From positions 1 through 43,225 of the forward strand of contig JAURME010000136.1 in NCBI GenBank assembly GCA_030830865.1: DNA of 43,225 nt. Direction: 5' to 3'. Under the pieces are notes generated by a model. It was given only the letters and a program-made list of their open reading frames with translations. It searched no databases and had not been told where the DNA came from. Positions 8,490 to 14,705 of this stretch are shown here, piece by piece. Positions within the stretch are counted from its first letter, which is position 1; every line of letters begins with the position of its first letter. The position numbers and the translations under genes are program-made. This DNA is from Candidatus Nanopelagicales bacterium. Its GTDB lineage: Bacteria; Actinomycetota; Actinomycetes; S36-B12.

Positions 8490-8553
8490 GATGGACGCCG
8501 TCCCTGTCCTCGGATTGTCCTCACAATCCACATGGACGGGGGTGGCGTCCATC
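8490..8553. terminator. Long imperfect hairpin between convergent sodN and secreted gene
   Basis: GATGGACGCC at 8490-8499 pairs with GGCGTCCATC at 8544-8553. Inside, GGATTGT (8512-8518) pairs with ACAATCC (8523-8529) around a CCTC loop, with further partial pairing between. The result is an interrupted hairpin of 64 nt. It may end sodN transcription or be a remnant of a mobile or palindromic element. Confidence 0.5.
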
Positions 8554-8620
8554 GCATTCCTGAGCCGGTCGCCCTCACCGGATCCCGCTCGCTCGCCCGG
8601 CACGCGGCCCTACCGCCCCA

Positions 8621-8667
8621 CGCTGACTGGCCGGGTGGATCACGAAGATCCACCCGGCCAGTCAGCG
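8621..8667. terminator. Perfect 21-bp stem hairpin downstream of secreted protein gene
   Basis: 8621-8641 is perfectly complementary to 8647-8667 around a 5-nt ACGAA loop (21 bp, GC-rich). It lies 12 bp beyond the stop of the minus-strand secreted gene and faces sodN. It probably works as a bidirectional terminator; no U-tract is present, as is common in high-GC actinomycetes. Confidence 0.7.
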
Positions 8668-8678
8668 AGAGTTGCCGC

Positions 8679-9335
8679 TTAGTCGACGACCCACATCGAC
8701 TGCGCGGTGGAGTAGCGCAGCGTGCGGGAGCATGCCCAGCCACCGAGGCCGTCGTGCATCCACTCACCCCACACGGTCGACCAGCCACCGGACGCGACAC
8801 CGCCCCAGTTAAGGCCCTCGGGCTGAGCTTCGTCACATGTACCGGTCACAGGGACGGCGAACTCCTGCAGTATGAGAGCGGGGCCGTCACCAGTTGATGA
8901 GGCTGAGGATGAACCGCTGCCGCTTCCGCTGCCGCTTCCGCTTCCGCTGCCGTATGAAAGCGAGAAAGGACTTAGTTGCAGGCCGTTGTACAGGAAAGAG
9001 GAATCCGAAGCCCGCGGAAAGGTGTTGTAGTTGGTCGTCCCCGAAGCAACGTCGAACGTCTTGGAACTACCTTGCGCAACAATACATTCAAGAGTGCCAT
9101 CCGACGCCGCCTGAGCGCAGGTCTTGCCGCCATAACTTAGCGCTGCAATATTGAACGAGATGTTCGAGGTGTAGTTGTTCACGATTGTCACTTGGCTATC
9201 TGTAGCGCTTGATGGTGACGGGCTTCCCGAGCTATTGATGGTTACCGATGTCGCAGCGTGCGCAGGCTGGGCCAGACCCACCAGTCCCATCGCACACGAA
9301 CCAGACGCCACCAGTACTGCCAAGGCTCTCTTCAT
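8679..9335 (-). CDS. Secreted protein with C-terminal Trp/Cys domain, copy 1
   Basis: 218 residues, function unknown. A Sec signal peptide (MKRALAVLVASG, cleavage near AHA-AT) leads into a Ser/Thr-rich domain (about 28-130) with two cysteines (KTCAQAASDGTLEC). A Gly-Ser repeat linker (about 128-141) comes next, then a 60-residue C-terminal domain with GTCDEAQPEGLNWGGV, GGWSTVWGEWMHDGLGGWAC and WVVD at the end. This domain is nearly identical in the gene at 9573-10274 and recognisable in 12355-12930. The ATG at 9335 has GGGAG about 10 nt upstream; the open frame further upstream is not protein-like. Parts of the gene are visibly less GC-rich than its neighbours, consistent with acquisition. 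The upstream region is homologous to that of the next gene. Confidence 0.8.
   Translation of the reverse strand: MKRALAVLVASGSCAMGLVGLAQPAHAATSVTINSSGSPSPSSATDSQVTIVNNYTSNISFNIAALSYGGKTCAQAASDGTLECIVAQGSSKTFDVASGTTNYNTFPRASDSSFLYNGLQLSPFSLSYGSGSGSGSGSGSGSSSASSTGDGPALILQEFAVPVTGTCDEAQPEGLNWGGVASGGWSTVWGEWMHDGLGGWACSRTLRYSTAQSMWVVD
8914..8952. repeat. Hexanucleotide tandem repeat coding a Gly-Ser linker
   Basis: Six head-to-tail units of CCGCTG/CCGCTT followed by a partial unit. On the minus strand this codes alternating Ser and Gly between the N- and C-terminal domains of the secreted protein. Six-base units keep the frame, so the linker length can vary without breaking the gene. Confidence 0.75.
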
Positions 9336-9414
9336 CGGATCACACTCCCGATCGTCCAGATGTCGGCCCGAGGTCCTACGCCCATTCGAACCATCCGCCC
9401 ACTGCGGTGCGCTG

Positions 9415-9467
9415 ACCATAAGAGGGGGCCTTGACTGCGCAACCCCACATGTTCGGAGTTCTCACGC
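9415..9467 (-). promoter_or_regulatory. Promoter with shared 18-nt motif, upstream of secreted gene 1
   Basis: The motif GCGTGAGAACTCCGAACA (9467 to 9450) is followed by exactly 29 nt and then TATGGT (9420 to 9415), a plausible -10. The same arrangement with the same 29-nt spacing occurs before the paralogous gene (10323-10375). The -35 region is weak (GTTGCG at 17 nt), fitting an activator-dependent promoter. The start codon is about 80 nt further on. Confidence 0.55.
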
Positions 9468-9572
9468 ATTCGGCGCGGCCTCGCGTCGGGCCCCCAGCGC
9501 GAAAGAAGTGGATCACCCACGACACACGTCAAGGACTCGCGCTCTCGCCCGAGCACAGCCCACCCTTCGCGC

Positions 9573-10274
9573 CTAGTCGACGACCCACTTCGCTAGTGCG
9601 CTGGAGTAGCTCAGCGTGCGGGAGCATGCCCAGCCACCGAGGCCGTTGTGCATCCACTCACCCCACGCCGTGGACCAGCCACCAGACGCGACACCACCCC
9701 AGTTCAAGCCTTCGGGCTGAGCCTCGTCACACGTACCGGTCGCGGGTACGCCGAACTCCTGCAGCAAGGGGGCGGGCGCCGCCCCGGCAGTGGAGTCTCC
9801 AGCAGACGGCGAGGAGGCAGGCGGCGAGGAGGCTGGCGTTCCCACGATCACGGTGAAGGACCCGGAGTTCCCATTGTGCTCGTAGTGCACAACGTACGTC
9901 CCATCAGCGGGCGCCGCGTACGAGCCACCAATCGAGTCATGCACGTTGATGACACGCGCGCCGCCAACAGACTGGGCATTGAACTTGGTTCCGCTGATGA
10001 CGACGAATGTGCTGGTCCCTACAGGCGAGGTTGAGTTCAGATAGAGACTTGGTGTGGTCGAGCAGGTGGTGAAAAGCACGCGACCGTTGTCCCCGGACGC
10101 GAATGCAATCGTCTGCCCATTCAGACCAGAGTCACAGTCCGAAACGGTTACCTCTTGTCGGGCGTATGCCGGGGTACCACTGGACATGGCCGCGACCACC
10201 ATCACGGCGGCGGCGGCGATGGACGCCGGCCTTCGTGATCGGGTCACCACGCGAAGACCGGTTTTGGATCGCAT
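9573..10274 (-). CDS. Secreted protein with C-terminal Trp/Cys domain, copy 2
   Basis: 233 residues, function unknown. A Tat/Sec-like signal region (RSRRPASIAAAAVMVVAAMS, cleavage near AYA-RQ) leads into a beta-rich domain (about 40-150) with Cys pairs (SDCDSG, LFTTC). A Pro/Ser/Ala linker follows, then the same 60-residue C-terminal domain as the gene at 8679-9335 (GTCDEAQPEGLNWGGV identical; GGWSTAWGEWMHNGLGGWAC; KWVVD). The N-terminal domains of the two proteins are not obviously related, so the C-terminal domain behaves as a module. ATG at 10274 has GGGAG 8 nt upstream. The upstream 130 bp are homologous to those of copy 1, which shows duplication of the promoter with the gene. Confidence 0.8.
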   Translation of the reverse strand: MRSKTGLRVVTRSRRPASIAAAAVMVVAAMSSGTPAYARQEVTVSDCDSGLNGQTIAFASGDNGRVLFTTCSTTPSLYLNSTSPVGTSTFVVISGTKFNAQSVGGARVINVHDSIGGSYAAPADGTYVVHYEHNGNSGSFTVIVGTPASSPPASSPSAGDSTAGAAPAPLLQEFGVPATGTCDEAQPEGLNWGGVASGGWSTAWGEWMHNGLGGWACSRTLSYSSALAKWVVD

Positions 10275-10322
10275 CAACGCACTCCCTCTTCACCACCACC
10301 TTCCGCGCATTGCGGCGCCCTG

Positions 10323-10375
10323 ACGATAAGAGGGGCTCCGGGCTAGGCACCTCGATGTGTTCGGGCTTCTCACGC
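10323..10375 (-). promoter_or_regulatory. Promoter with shared 18-nt motif, upstream of secreted gene 2
   Basis: GCGTGAGAAGCCCGAACA (10375 to 10358), then 29 nt, then TATCGT (10328 to 10323) as -10. The surrounding block (CCCCTCTTAT, GTCA) is also conserved with the copy-1 promoter. The -35 position (GGTGCC) is poor, so an activator is likely. Confidence 0.55.
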
Positions 10376-10469
10376 AATCAACCTGGTCGCGTGTCGCGGC
10401 GGCAGCGCGACTGCGGTGGACGAGGCAGATCACCAGCGCCGCAGGCGGGTTGAACCGGGTGGAGCGCTC

Positions 10470-10637
10470 GCCCAGGTCCACCTCGAGCCCGAGTCGGTCA
10501 GAGGGTGATGGGCACGCGCAACATGTCCGACGACCACAACGGCGGGAGGCGCACCATCGTCACCAAGGAATAGCGCTCCCCCATGGCCGACGAGATCGCG
10601 GCCATCACTTCGGGCTACGAGAGAAGCCCGAGCCACC
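10470..10637 (+). pseudogene. Decayed internal copy of sodN
   Basis: This stretch aligns base by base with sodN from its AQARLEAESV codons onward: CTCGAG.CCGAGTCGGTCA, then TCCGACGACCAC for SDDH, then AAGGAATAGCGCTCCC where sodN has AAGGAGCAGCGCTCCC. It carries a 1-nt deletion near 10500, an in-frame TAG at 10571-10573 replacing a Gln codon, and an internal deletion that joins the HMV region directly to GACGAGATCGCGGCCATC, the IDEIAAI codons near the sodN C-terminus. Upstream parts, including the Ni-hook, are not clearly recognisable. It has the same orientation as the intact sodN and is separated from it by the two secreted-protein genes. It cannot encode a functional enzyme. Confidence 0.85.
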
Positions 10638-10687
10638 GTCAGGCGGAGAGGCCCTGCTGCAGCTGTGGACGACCGGTGAGACCTCGG

Positions 10688-11209
10688 TCAGTCCCGCACC
10701 TCGCCGGGCACCTCACGTGAGCCGACCGCGATGACCGCATCGACCGGCACAGAGGCGCGACCCGTCACCACCACCCGATACGTGCCCGGCACCGCGTCAC
10801 GCTCCACGCGGGACAGGTACCAGTAAGTCGTCCCGCCGTAGGGCTCGAAGAACCGGGTCCGCTCGTTGATCGGCAGTGGGATCCGGGATCCCCTCGGGTC
10901 GATGACCGTCACGCGAGGCAACTGCGCGGGCCGAAGCCGGTTGTCCGGTGCCTTGTCCTCGATGAGCAGCTGCATGCGCATCGTGTCGCCCTCCGCGAGG
11001 CGGAAGCGAAAGCCCCGCCGCTCGTTCCGCTCGACCTCGGCCCGGACGGCGAAGGACACGGTTCCGTCCACCAGAAGAGGCCCGGCGGCCGGGGAGGAGT
11101 CGGACTCATCGAGCACGACCGGCTGGTGCGCAGCCGCGGATGGGGCGAGAGCAAGGGCCGCGGCCGCGACGACGGCGATCGCTCCTCCTCTTCGGAGAAA
11201 TCCACCCAT
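10688..11209 (-). CDS. Secreted hypothetical protein
   Basis: 173 residues that I do not recognise. An N-terminal signal peptide (RRGGAIAVVAAAALALAPSAAA, cleavage before HQP) is followed by a beta-sandwich-like domain. It has alternating segments such as FRFRLAEGDTMRMQLLIED, a Pro/Asp-rich loop (VTVIDPRGSRIPLP) and TTYWYLSRVERDAVPGTYRV, which resembles the pre-peptidase or Ig-like C-terminal fold seen in exported proteins. There are no cysteines in the mature part and no lipobox. ATG at 11209 has a poor Shine-Dalgarno; a GACAGT hexamer 6 nt upstream resembles the leaderless arrangement of other genes here. It is a single transcription unit that starts next to a small hairpin at 11245-11263. 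Confidence 0.7.
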   Translation of the reverse strand: MGGFLRRGGAIAVVAAAALALAPSAAAHQPVVLDESDSSPAAGPLLVDGTVSFAVRAEVERNERRGFRFRLAEGDTMRMQLLIEDKAPDNRLRPAQLPRVTVIDPRGSRIPLPINERTRFFEPYGGTTYWYLSRVERDAVPGTYRVVVTGRASVPVDAVIAVGSREVPGEVRD

Positions 11210-11244
11210 GGCTCGACTGTCTCATGTCACCACCGACCACGCAC

Positions 11245-11263
11245 GCGGGCAGACCCTGCCCGC
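11245..11263. other. Short perfect hairpin in intergenic region
   Basis: GCGGGCAG and CTGCCCGC form an 8-bp stem with a 3-nt loop between the divergent secreted gene (start 11209) and the small gene at 11313. It could be an operator or a transcript hairpin. Confidence 0.4.
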
Positions 11264-11312
11264 ACTCCGGCCACCCAGATGCGGCACATATGTCCGGCAC
11301 GATGATGAAGGC

Positions 11313-11489
11313 GTGTCCGACCTCGTGACCCGACTGACGGAGGTCAGCGCCCAGGGTGACCCCGCGCACCGGCCGCAGGCGAGGCTGCTCCTCGACGCTC
11401 TCCAGGACGACGCCGATTTCCCCTCTGCTCGCCGCGACGCCGCGCTGCTCGTCGACGCCTACCTGAACGACCCCTACCTGACCCGCTAG
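11313..11489 (+). CDS. Small hypothetical protein
   Basis: 58 residues from a GTG start (VSDLVTRLTEVSAQGD... to LNDPYLTR). It is predicted to be helical and soluble. I do not recognise a family. Third codon positions are almost all G or C, as in the real genes around it, which is the main support. It ends 9 nt before the SMR transporter start, whose own -10 (TAGCCT) overlaps this stop codon. No strong ribosome binding site is seen before the GTG. No frame-internal homology to neighbours. Confidence 0.5.
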   Translation: MSDLVTRLTEVSAQGDPAHRPQARLLLDALQDDADFPSARRDAALLVDAYLNDPYLTR

Positions 11490-11492
11490 CCT
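11487..11492 (+). promoter_or_regulatory. -10 element (leaderless) for SMR transporter
   Basis: TAGCCT followed by 6 nt and the GTG at 11499. It overlaps the stop codon of the preceding small gene. Confidence 0.5.
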
Positions 11493-11498
11493 GCGCCC

Positions 11499-11819
11499 GT
11501 GCCCTGGTTCCTGCTCGTCCTCGCCATCGGCAGCGAGGTGTTCGGCACTGCGATGCTGAAGGCGTCCGACGGGTTCTCCAAGTGGCTGCCCGTCGTGGGC
11601 GTCGTCCTCGGCTACGGCCTGTCCTTCTTGTTCCTCGGCTTCGCCCTGAAGGACATAGGCGTGGGCGTTGCCTATGCCATCTGGTCCGGGCTGGGGACGA
11701 TCGGCATCGTCATCGCCGGCTACTTCCTCTTCGGGGAGCAGCTCAACACGTGGGGCTACGTCGGCATCGCCGTGATCATCGCCGGCGTCGTCATCCTCAA
11801 CGTCGGCGGCGCCCACTGA
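11499..11819 (+). CDS. Small multidrug resistance (SMR/EmrE family) transporter
   Basis: 106 residues with four membrane helices (about 2-21, 28-50, 55-77, 84-103). The essential membrane-embedded glutamate is present in IGSEVFGTAML (E12). GVAYAIWSGLGTIGIV in helix 3 is the family signature for the dimer interface. It is a proton-coupled exporter for small cations such as quaternary ammonium or guanidinium; specificity cannot be told from sequence. It stands alone rather than as a tandem pair, so it probably forms a homodimer. GTG start placed 6 nt after TAGCCT, consistent with leaderless translation. The acetyltransferase gene follows 22 bp later with its own -10. Confidence 0.93.
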   Translation: MPWFLLVLAIGSEVFGTAMLKASDGFSKWLPVVGVVLGYGLSFLFLGFALKDIGVGVAYAIWSGLGTIGIVIAGYFLFGEQLNTWGYVGIAVIIAGVVILNVGGAH

Positions 11820-11829
11820 CGCTCCTGCC

Positions 11830-11835
11830 TAGGGT
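11830..11835 (+). promoter_or_regulatory. -10 element (leaderless) for GNAT gene
   Basis: TAGGGT, 6 nt, then ATG at 11842. Confidence 0.6.
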
Positions 11836-11841
11836 GGTCTC

Positions 11842-12345
11842 ATGACCAACGGAACCATCAGACGAGCTGAGCCCCGCGACGTCCCGGAGATCCTCCAGAT
11901 GGTCCGCGACCTCGCGGAGTACGAGAAGGCTCTCGAGGAGGCCATCGCCACCGAGGAGCAGTTCGAGGCGGCCCTGTTCGGCGAGAACCGGTCGGTCTTC
12001 GCCCATGTTGTCGAGCACGAGTCGGACGGGCGACGCCTCGGCGGCTTCGCACTGTGGTTTCTGAACTTCTCCACGTGGCTGGGTGTCAACGGCCTGTACC
12101 TGGAGGACCTGTATGTGCGCCCCCAACTGAGGGGCAGCGGGTACGGCAAGGGCCTGCTCGCCACTCTCGCCCAGGAGTGCGTCGACCACGGCTACGGACG
12201 CCTGGAGTGGTGGGTGCTGGACTGGAACAAAAGCAGCCGCGACTTCTACGAGTCTCGTGGCGCCGCACCCTTGACTGAGTGGATTCCCTACCGGGTGACC
12301 GGCGCCGCCCTGACGAGACTGGCAGGCTCGTCCGGCACGTCCTAA
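11842..12345 (+). CDS. GNAT acetyltransferase, diamine/polyamine acetyltransferase-like, with exchanged 3' end
   Basis: 167 residues of the SSAT-like GNAT family, which transfers acetyl from acetyl-CoA to primary amines. Signatures are MVRDLAEYEKALEEA near the N-terminus, FALWFLNFSTWLG, LYLEDLYVRPQLRGSGYGKG (acetyl-CoA P-loop) and LEWWVLDWN. After DWN the usual continuation (EPAIGFYRSLGA...) is replaced by KSSRDFYESRGAAPLTEW. The canonical-looking continuation sits instead as an orphan fragment at 12932-13075, beyond the secreted-protein gene. The intact gene therefore seems to have received a foreign 3' end together with that gene. It retains a full-length fold and is probably functional. 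Confidence 0.88.
   Translation: MTNGTIRRAEPRDVPEILQMVRDLAEYEKALEEAIATEEQFEAALFGENRSVFAHVVEHESDGRRLGGFALWFLNFSTWLGVNGLYLEDLYVRPQLRGSGYGKGLLATLAQECVDHGYGRLEWWVLDWNKSSRDFYESRGAAPLTEWIPYRVTGAALTRLAGSSGTS
12214..12228 (+). repeat. Direct repeat (junction candidate), left copy
   Basis: GTGCTGGACTGGAAC, codons for VLDWN in the intact acetyltransferase. It matches 12950-12964 with one difference. Protein similarity to the canonical family changes right after this point. Confidence 0.5.
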
Positions 12346-12348
12346 TAT
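12343..12348 (+). promoter_or_regulatory. -10 element (leaderless) for secreted gene 3
   Basis: TAATAT overlaps the acetyltransferase stop codon and is separated by 6 nt from the GTG at 12355. Confidence 0.6.
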
Positions 12349-12354
12349 TCACAC

Positions 12355-12930
12355 GTGACGCGCCTACTCCGTATTGCTGTCGCTGCGGCTATCGCGGCCA
12401 TCTCCGCCATTGGCCTCGCAGCGCCGGCCAACGCCGCACACGTTGCCCACCTGTGTTCGGACACCTCGGTGGACGGAAATCCGGGCCAGACGCTGGTCAT
12501 CGTAAACGGATGCGCGAACGCGTGGTACTTCCGCGACTGGGGTTCCATTCTGCAAGAGGACTGGAATGGATCCGCCTCAGCGCAGTTGGAGCCTGGGGCA
12601 AGCCGCACCTTCCACTTCGGAGCAGTCGGCACGGGCACCATTGCTGACGTTTACGCCAGATACCCGTCCCTGTCGATCACCTCGCACGACCCTGTCGTGA
12701 GGACGATCTTCTACCCGCCCTTCATCGGCCACGACTGGCTGCAGCAGGTCGGAGTGCCAGCCTCAGGTTCCTGTGCTGACGTACCGTCGACCGTCGGTCA
12801 CTGGATCGGAGCACCGATAGGTGGCTGGTCTCTGACGTGGGCCGAGTGGATCAACGAGGGCCAGGGCGGGCCTGTGTGCTCACGCGAACTGCAGGACCGC
12901 GAGGATCTCACCATCATTCTTGTGGGGTAA
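12355..12930 (+). CDS. Secreted protein with C-terminal Trp/Cys domain, divergent copy 3
   Basis: 191 residues, function unknown. Signal peptide LLRIAVAAAIAAISAIGLAA with cleavage near ANA-AHV. The N-terminal domain (about 29-120) has cysteines in HLCSDTS and NGCANAW. The C-terminal module has WLQQVGVPASGSC, GGWSLTWAEWINEG and QGGPVCSREL. It is a diverged relative of the domain in 8679-9335 and 9573-10274 (shared LQ.. VP.[ST]G[ST]C and GGWS..W.EW...G.GG..CSR). Codon use is less GC-biased than in neighbours (several GTA, ATT and AAT codons), a sign of transfer. It lies between an intact acetyltransferase gene and the orphaned 3' end of one. GTG start is leaderless-like after TAATAT. Confidence 0.8.
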   Translation: MTRLLRIAVAAAIAAISAIGLAAPANAAHVAHLCSDTSVDGNPGQTLVIVNGCANAWYFRDWGSILQEDWNGSASAQLEPGASRTFHFGAVGTGTIADVYARYPSLSITSHDPVVRTIFYPPFIGHDWLQQVGVPASGSCADVPSTVGHWIGAPIGGWSLTWAEWINEGQGGPVCSRELQDREDLTIILVG

Positions 12931-12931
12931 C

Positions 12932-13075
12932 AGCCGGTTCTTCTTTTATGTGCTCGACTGGAACGAGCCGGCCATCGGCTTCTACCGCAGCATCGGCGCG
13001 GTGCCGATGGACGAGTGGACGGTCCATCGCGTGACCGGCGACGCACTCAGACGGCTCGCCTCGAGTGAAGCCTGA
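12932..13075 (+). pseudogene. Orphan C-terminal fragment of a GNAT acetyltransferase
   Basis: An open frame ending with TGA at 13073-13075 encodes YVLDWNEPAIGFYRSIGA, then VPMDEWTVHRVTGDALRRLAS. This is the standard C-terminus of SSAT-like acetyltransferases and is homologous to the last 46 residues of the gene at 11842-12345. The N-terminal three quarters and the start are missing; homology begins within 20 nt of the secreted-protein stop. It lies in the same orientation as the intact gene, so the two form a partial direct repeat around the secreted gene. Unlikely to be translated usefully. Confidence 0.85.
12950..12964 (+). repeat. Direct repeat (junction candidate), right copy
   Basis: GTGCTCGACTGGAAC, matching 12214-12228 in 14 of 15 positions. 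The segment between the two copies (about 736 bp) holds the exchanged acetyltransferase 3' end and the secreted gene. Confidence 0.5.
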
Positions 13076-13122
13076 TCCTGATCGGTGCTGCGGCTGCACA
13101 CGTCGGACGTGTCCTGCCTGCA

Positions 13123-14670
13123 TCACGAGGGCACGGCCTGACGCCTCTCCCTTCGCATGAGATGACCGATGATCAGCGCAGCCCCCATGGTGCCTATCAG
13201 GCCTACGACCGTGTTTGCTCGGAAGCCCGCAATGAGCGCTTCCTCATGAAGTTCTTCCAGCGGATAGACGCTGGAGTATTCGGCATAGACACCGATCTGG
13301 TCATATCTGGAGGGAGAGCTGACCAGGCTCGTCACAACCTCTTTGGCATCAAGCTGATCCGCGCCCGACGTGGTCAAACCCAGGAACAGCCTGATCTGGA
13401 TGACCATCAGGGTGAGGGCTGACACGAAGATCGTTCCGAAGAGCCCTCCCACACTCCCTGCGGCGGACTTGAACGCACTCATGCTTCCTGAGTCGGCGGG
13501 GCTGGCACTGCTCATGATCACACTCGCGATGATCGCTACGAACGACCCGTTGAGGAGCCCGAAGGCGGCTACCAGGACGCCGGGCACCCACACCGGTTGA
13601 CCCGGCTGGATGAAGAAGAGCAGACACTGTGCGAGGCCCTGCATGCCGAGGGCGACCAGACCGGCGACATAGACCGGGTATCGACTCATCACGTATCGCG
13701 CCAGGACGAGCGCTCCCACGACTCCCATCGCCTGCATCGGCAGCATCACCACAGCCCCAGCAGTCATGGAGAGGTTGTAGACGTACTGGAATCCCATGGT
13801 GATCCAGAAGTACGTGCTGGTGATTGCCACCAGCATCCCGACTGCGAGAAGCAGTCGCATCTCAGGATTCCTCAGGGGCGCGAGCGAGAGCCCCGGACGT
13901 TGCGACCGTCGATAGGCGAGGAGGAGAAGGGTGCCCGCGATCACCGCGCCCGTTCCCTGCGCAACGGTCTTGAGAGCTCCGGGGTCACTCCAGTCCATCG
14001 ATCCGAGGGCTCCCAGGCCCAGGGCGAGCGTCAGCCCGGCGAGAACGCCCGTCGCGAGCTCAGGTCGCTCGCTGTCGCCCGCGACTACGTGAGCCGGAGC
14101 CCACCTCACGCACAGGACAATGGCGGTGCCGAACACGGACCAGCTCAAGGGCACAAGTCGCCACAGGCCGCTGTCCACCACGTAACCCGTCACCACGGGG
14201 AAGATGAGGAAGACGGCCGGAGCCACGGCACCGAGGACGGCGAACGCGGAGGCGCGCTGCTTCTTCTCCACGACGCTGGAGTTGATCAGGCTGACGGCGA
14301 TCACGATCATCGCGCCTGTTGCGGCTCCCAGGAGGGTGTAGCCGACCCGTAGGACGGCCACGTCGAAGGCCACCGCGGTCGTGAGACCGGCAAGGGTGAA
14401 GCACGCCGAGACGAGCAGGACGCTGCGTCGGTACCCCAGCCACGACGGACTCTGACCGGCGCTGAACACGACCGCCAGCGCTGCCAGCGCCTTGACGGTC
14501 TGGAGGTCGGCGATCTCCCCCGAGGACAGCGACAGTTCGCTCGCCATCGGGTCGACGAGATAGGTGTTCCCGGCGGCCGCCACCAGTGCCCCTGTCACCA
14601 TCAACCACCCGAGAAGGGCAGGTCCGATCCACCACGCCGCCGATGAGGGCTTGCCCTTCCCTGCCCTCAC
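13123..14670 (-). CDS. MFS transporter, DHA2-like (14 helices)
   Basis: 515-residue integral membrane protein with about 14 hydrophobic helices, consistent with the drug:H+ antiporter-2 type of the major facilitator superfamily. Helix 1 is GWLMVTGALVAAAGNTYLV, and an MTAGAVVMLPMQAMGVVGAL segment lies in the second half. An extracytoplasmic or cytoplasmic loop near the C-terminus (about 440-480) is polar. The substrate is unknown; efflux of a toxic compound is the default inference. The GTG start has GGGGAGGG 7 nt upstream. A perfect 16-bp palindrome at 14706-14721 sits in its promoter region, suggesting a TetR/MarR-type repressor, but no such regulator gene is adjacent. The gene ends 48 bp from the orphan GNAT fragment. 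Confidence 0.88.
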   Translation of the reverse strand: MRAGKGKPSSAAWWIGPALLGWLMVTGALVAAAGNTYLVDPMASELSLSSGEIADLQTVKALAALAVVFSAGQSPSWLGYRRSVLLVSACFTLAGLTTAVAFDVAVLRVGYTLLGAATGAMIVIAVSLINSSVVEKKQRASAFAVLGAVAPAVFLIFPVVTGYVVDSGLWRLVPLSWSVFGTAIVLCVRWAPAHVVAGDSERPELATGVLAGLTLALGLGALGSMDWSDPGALKTVAQGTGAVIAGTLLLLAYRRSQRPGLSLAPLRNPEMRLLLAVGMLVAITSTYFWITMGFQYVYNLSMTAGAVVMLPMQAMGVVGALVLARYVMSRYPVYVAGLVALGMQGLAQCLLFFIQPGQPVWVPGVLVAAFGLLNGSFVAIIASVIMSSASPADSGSMSAFKSAAGSVGGLFGTIFVSALTLMVIQIRLFLGLTTSGADQLDAKEVVTSLVSSPSRYDQIGVYAEYSSVYPLEELHEEALIAGFRANTVVGLIGTMGAALIIGHLMRRERRQAVPS

Positions 14671-14705
14671 ACAGCTGCCCTCCCCATCTCGACCGACTTG
14701 TCATG

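Noticed and set aside
8490-8667. The hairpins as integron attC sites or insertion-sequence ends
   Set aside because: No RYYYAAC/GTTRRRY boxes flank them, and no integrase or transposase gene or target duplication is visible.
9449-9460. GAACATGTGGGG upstream of secreted gene 1 as an SOS (LexA) box
   Set aside because: The actinobacterial box needs GAAC-N4-GTTC; the right half is absent and the paralogous promoter does not keep it.
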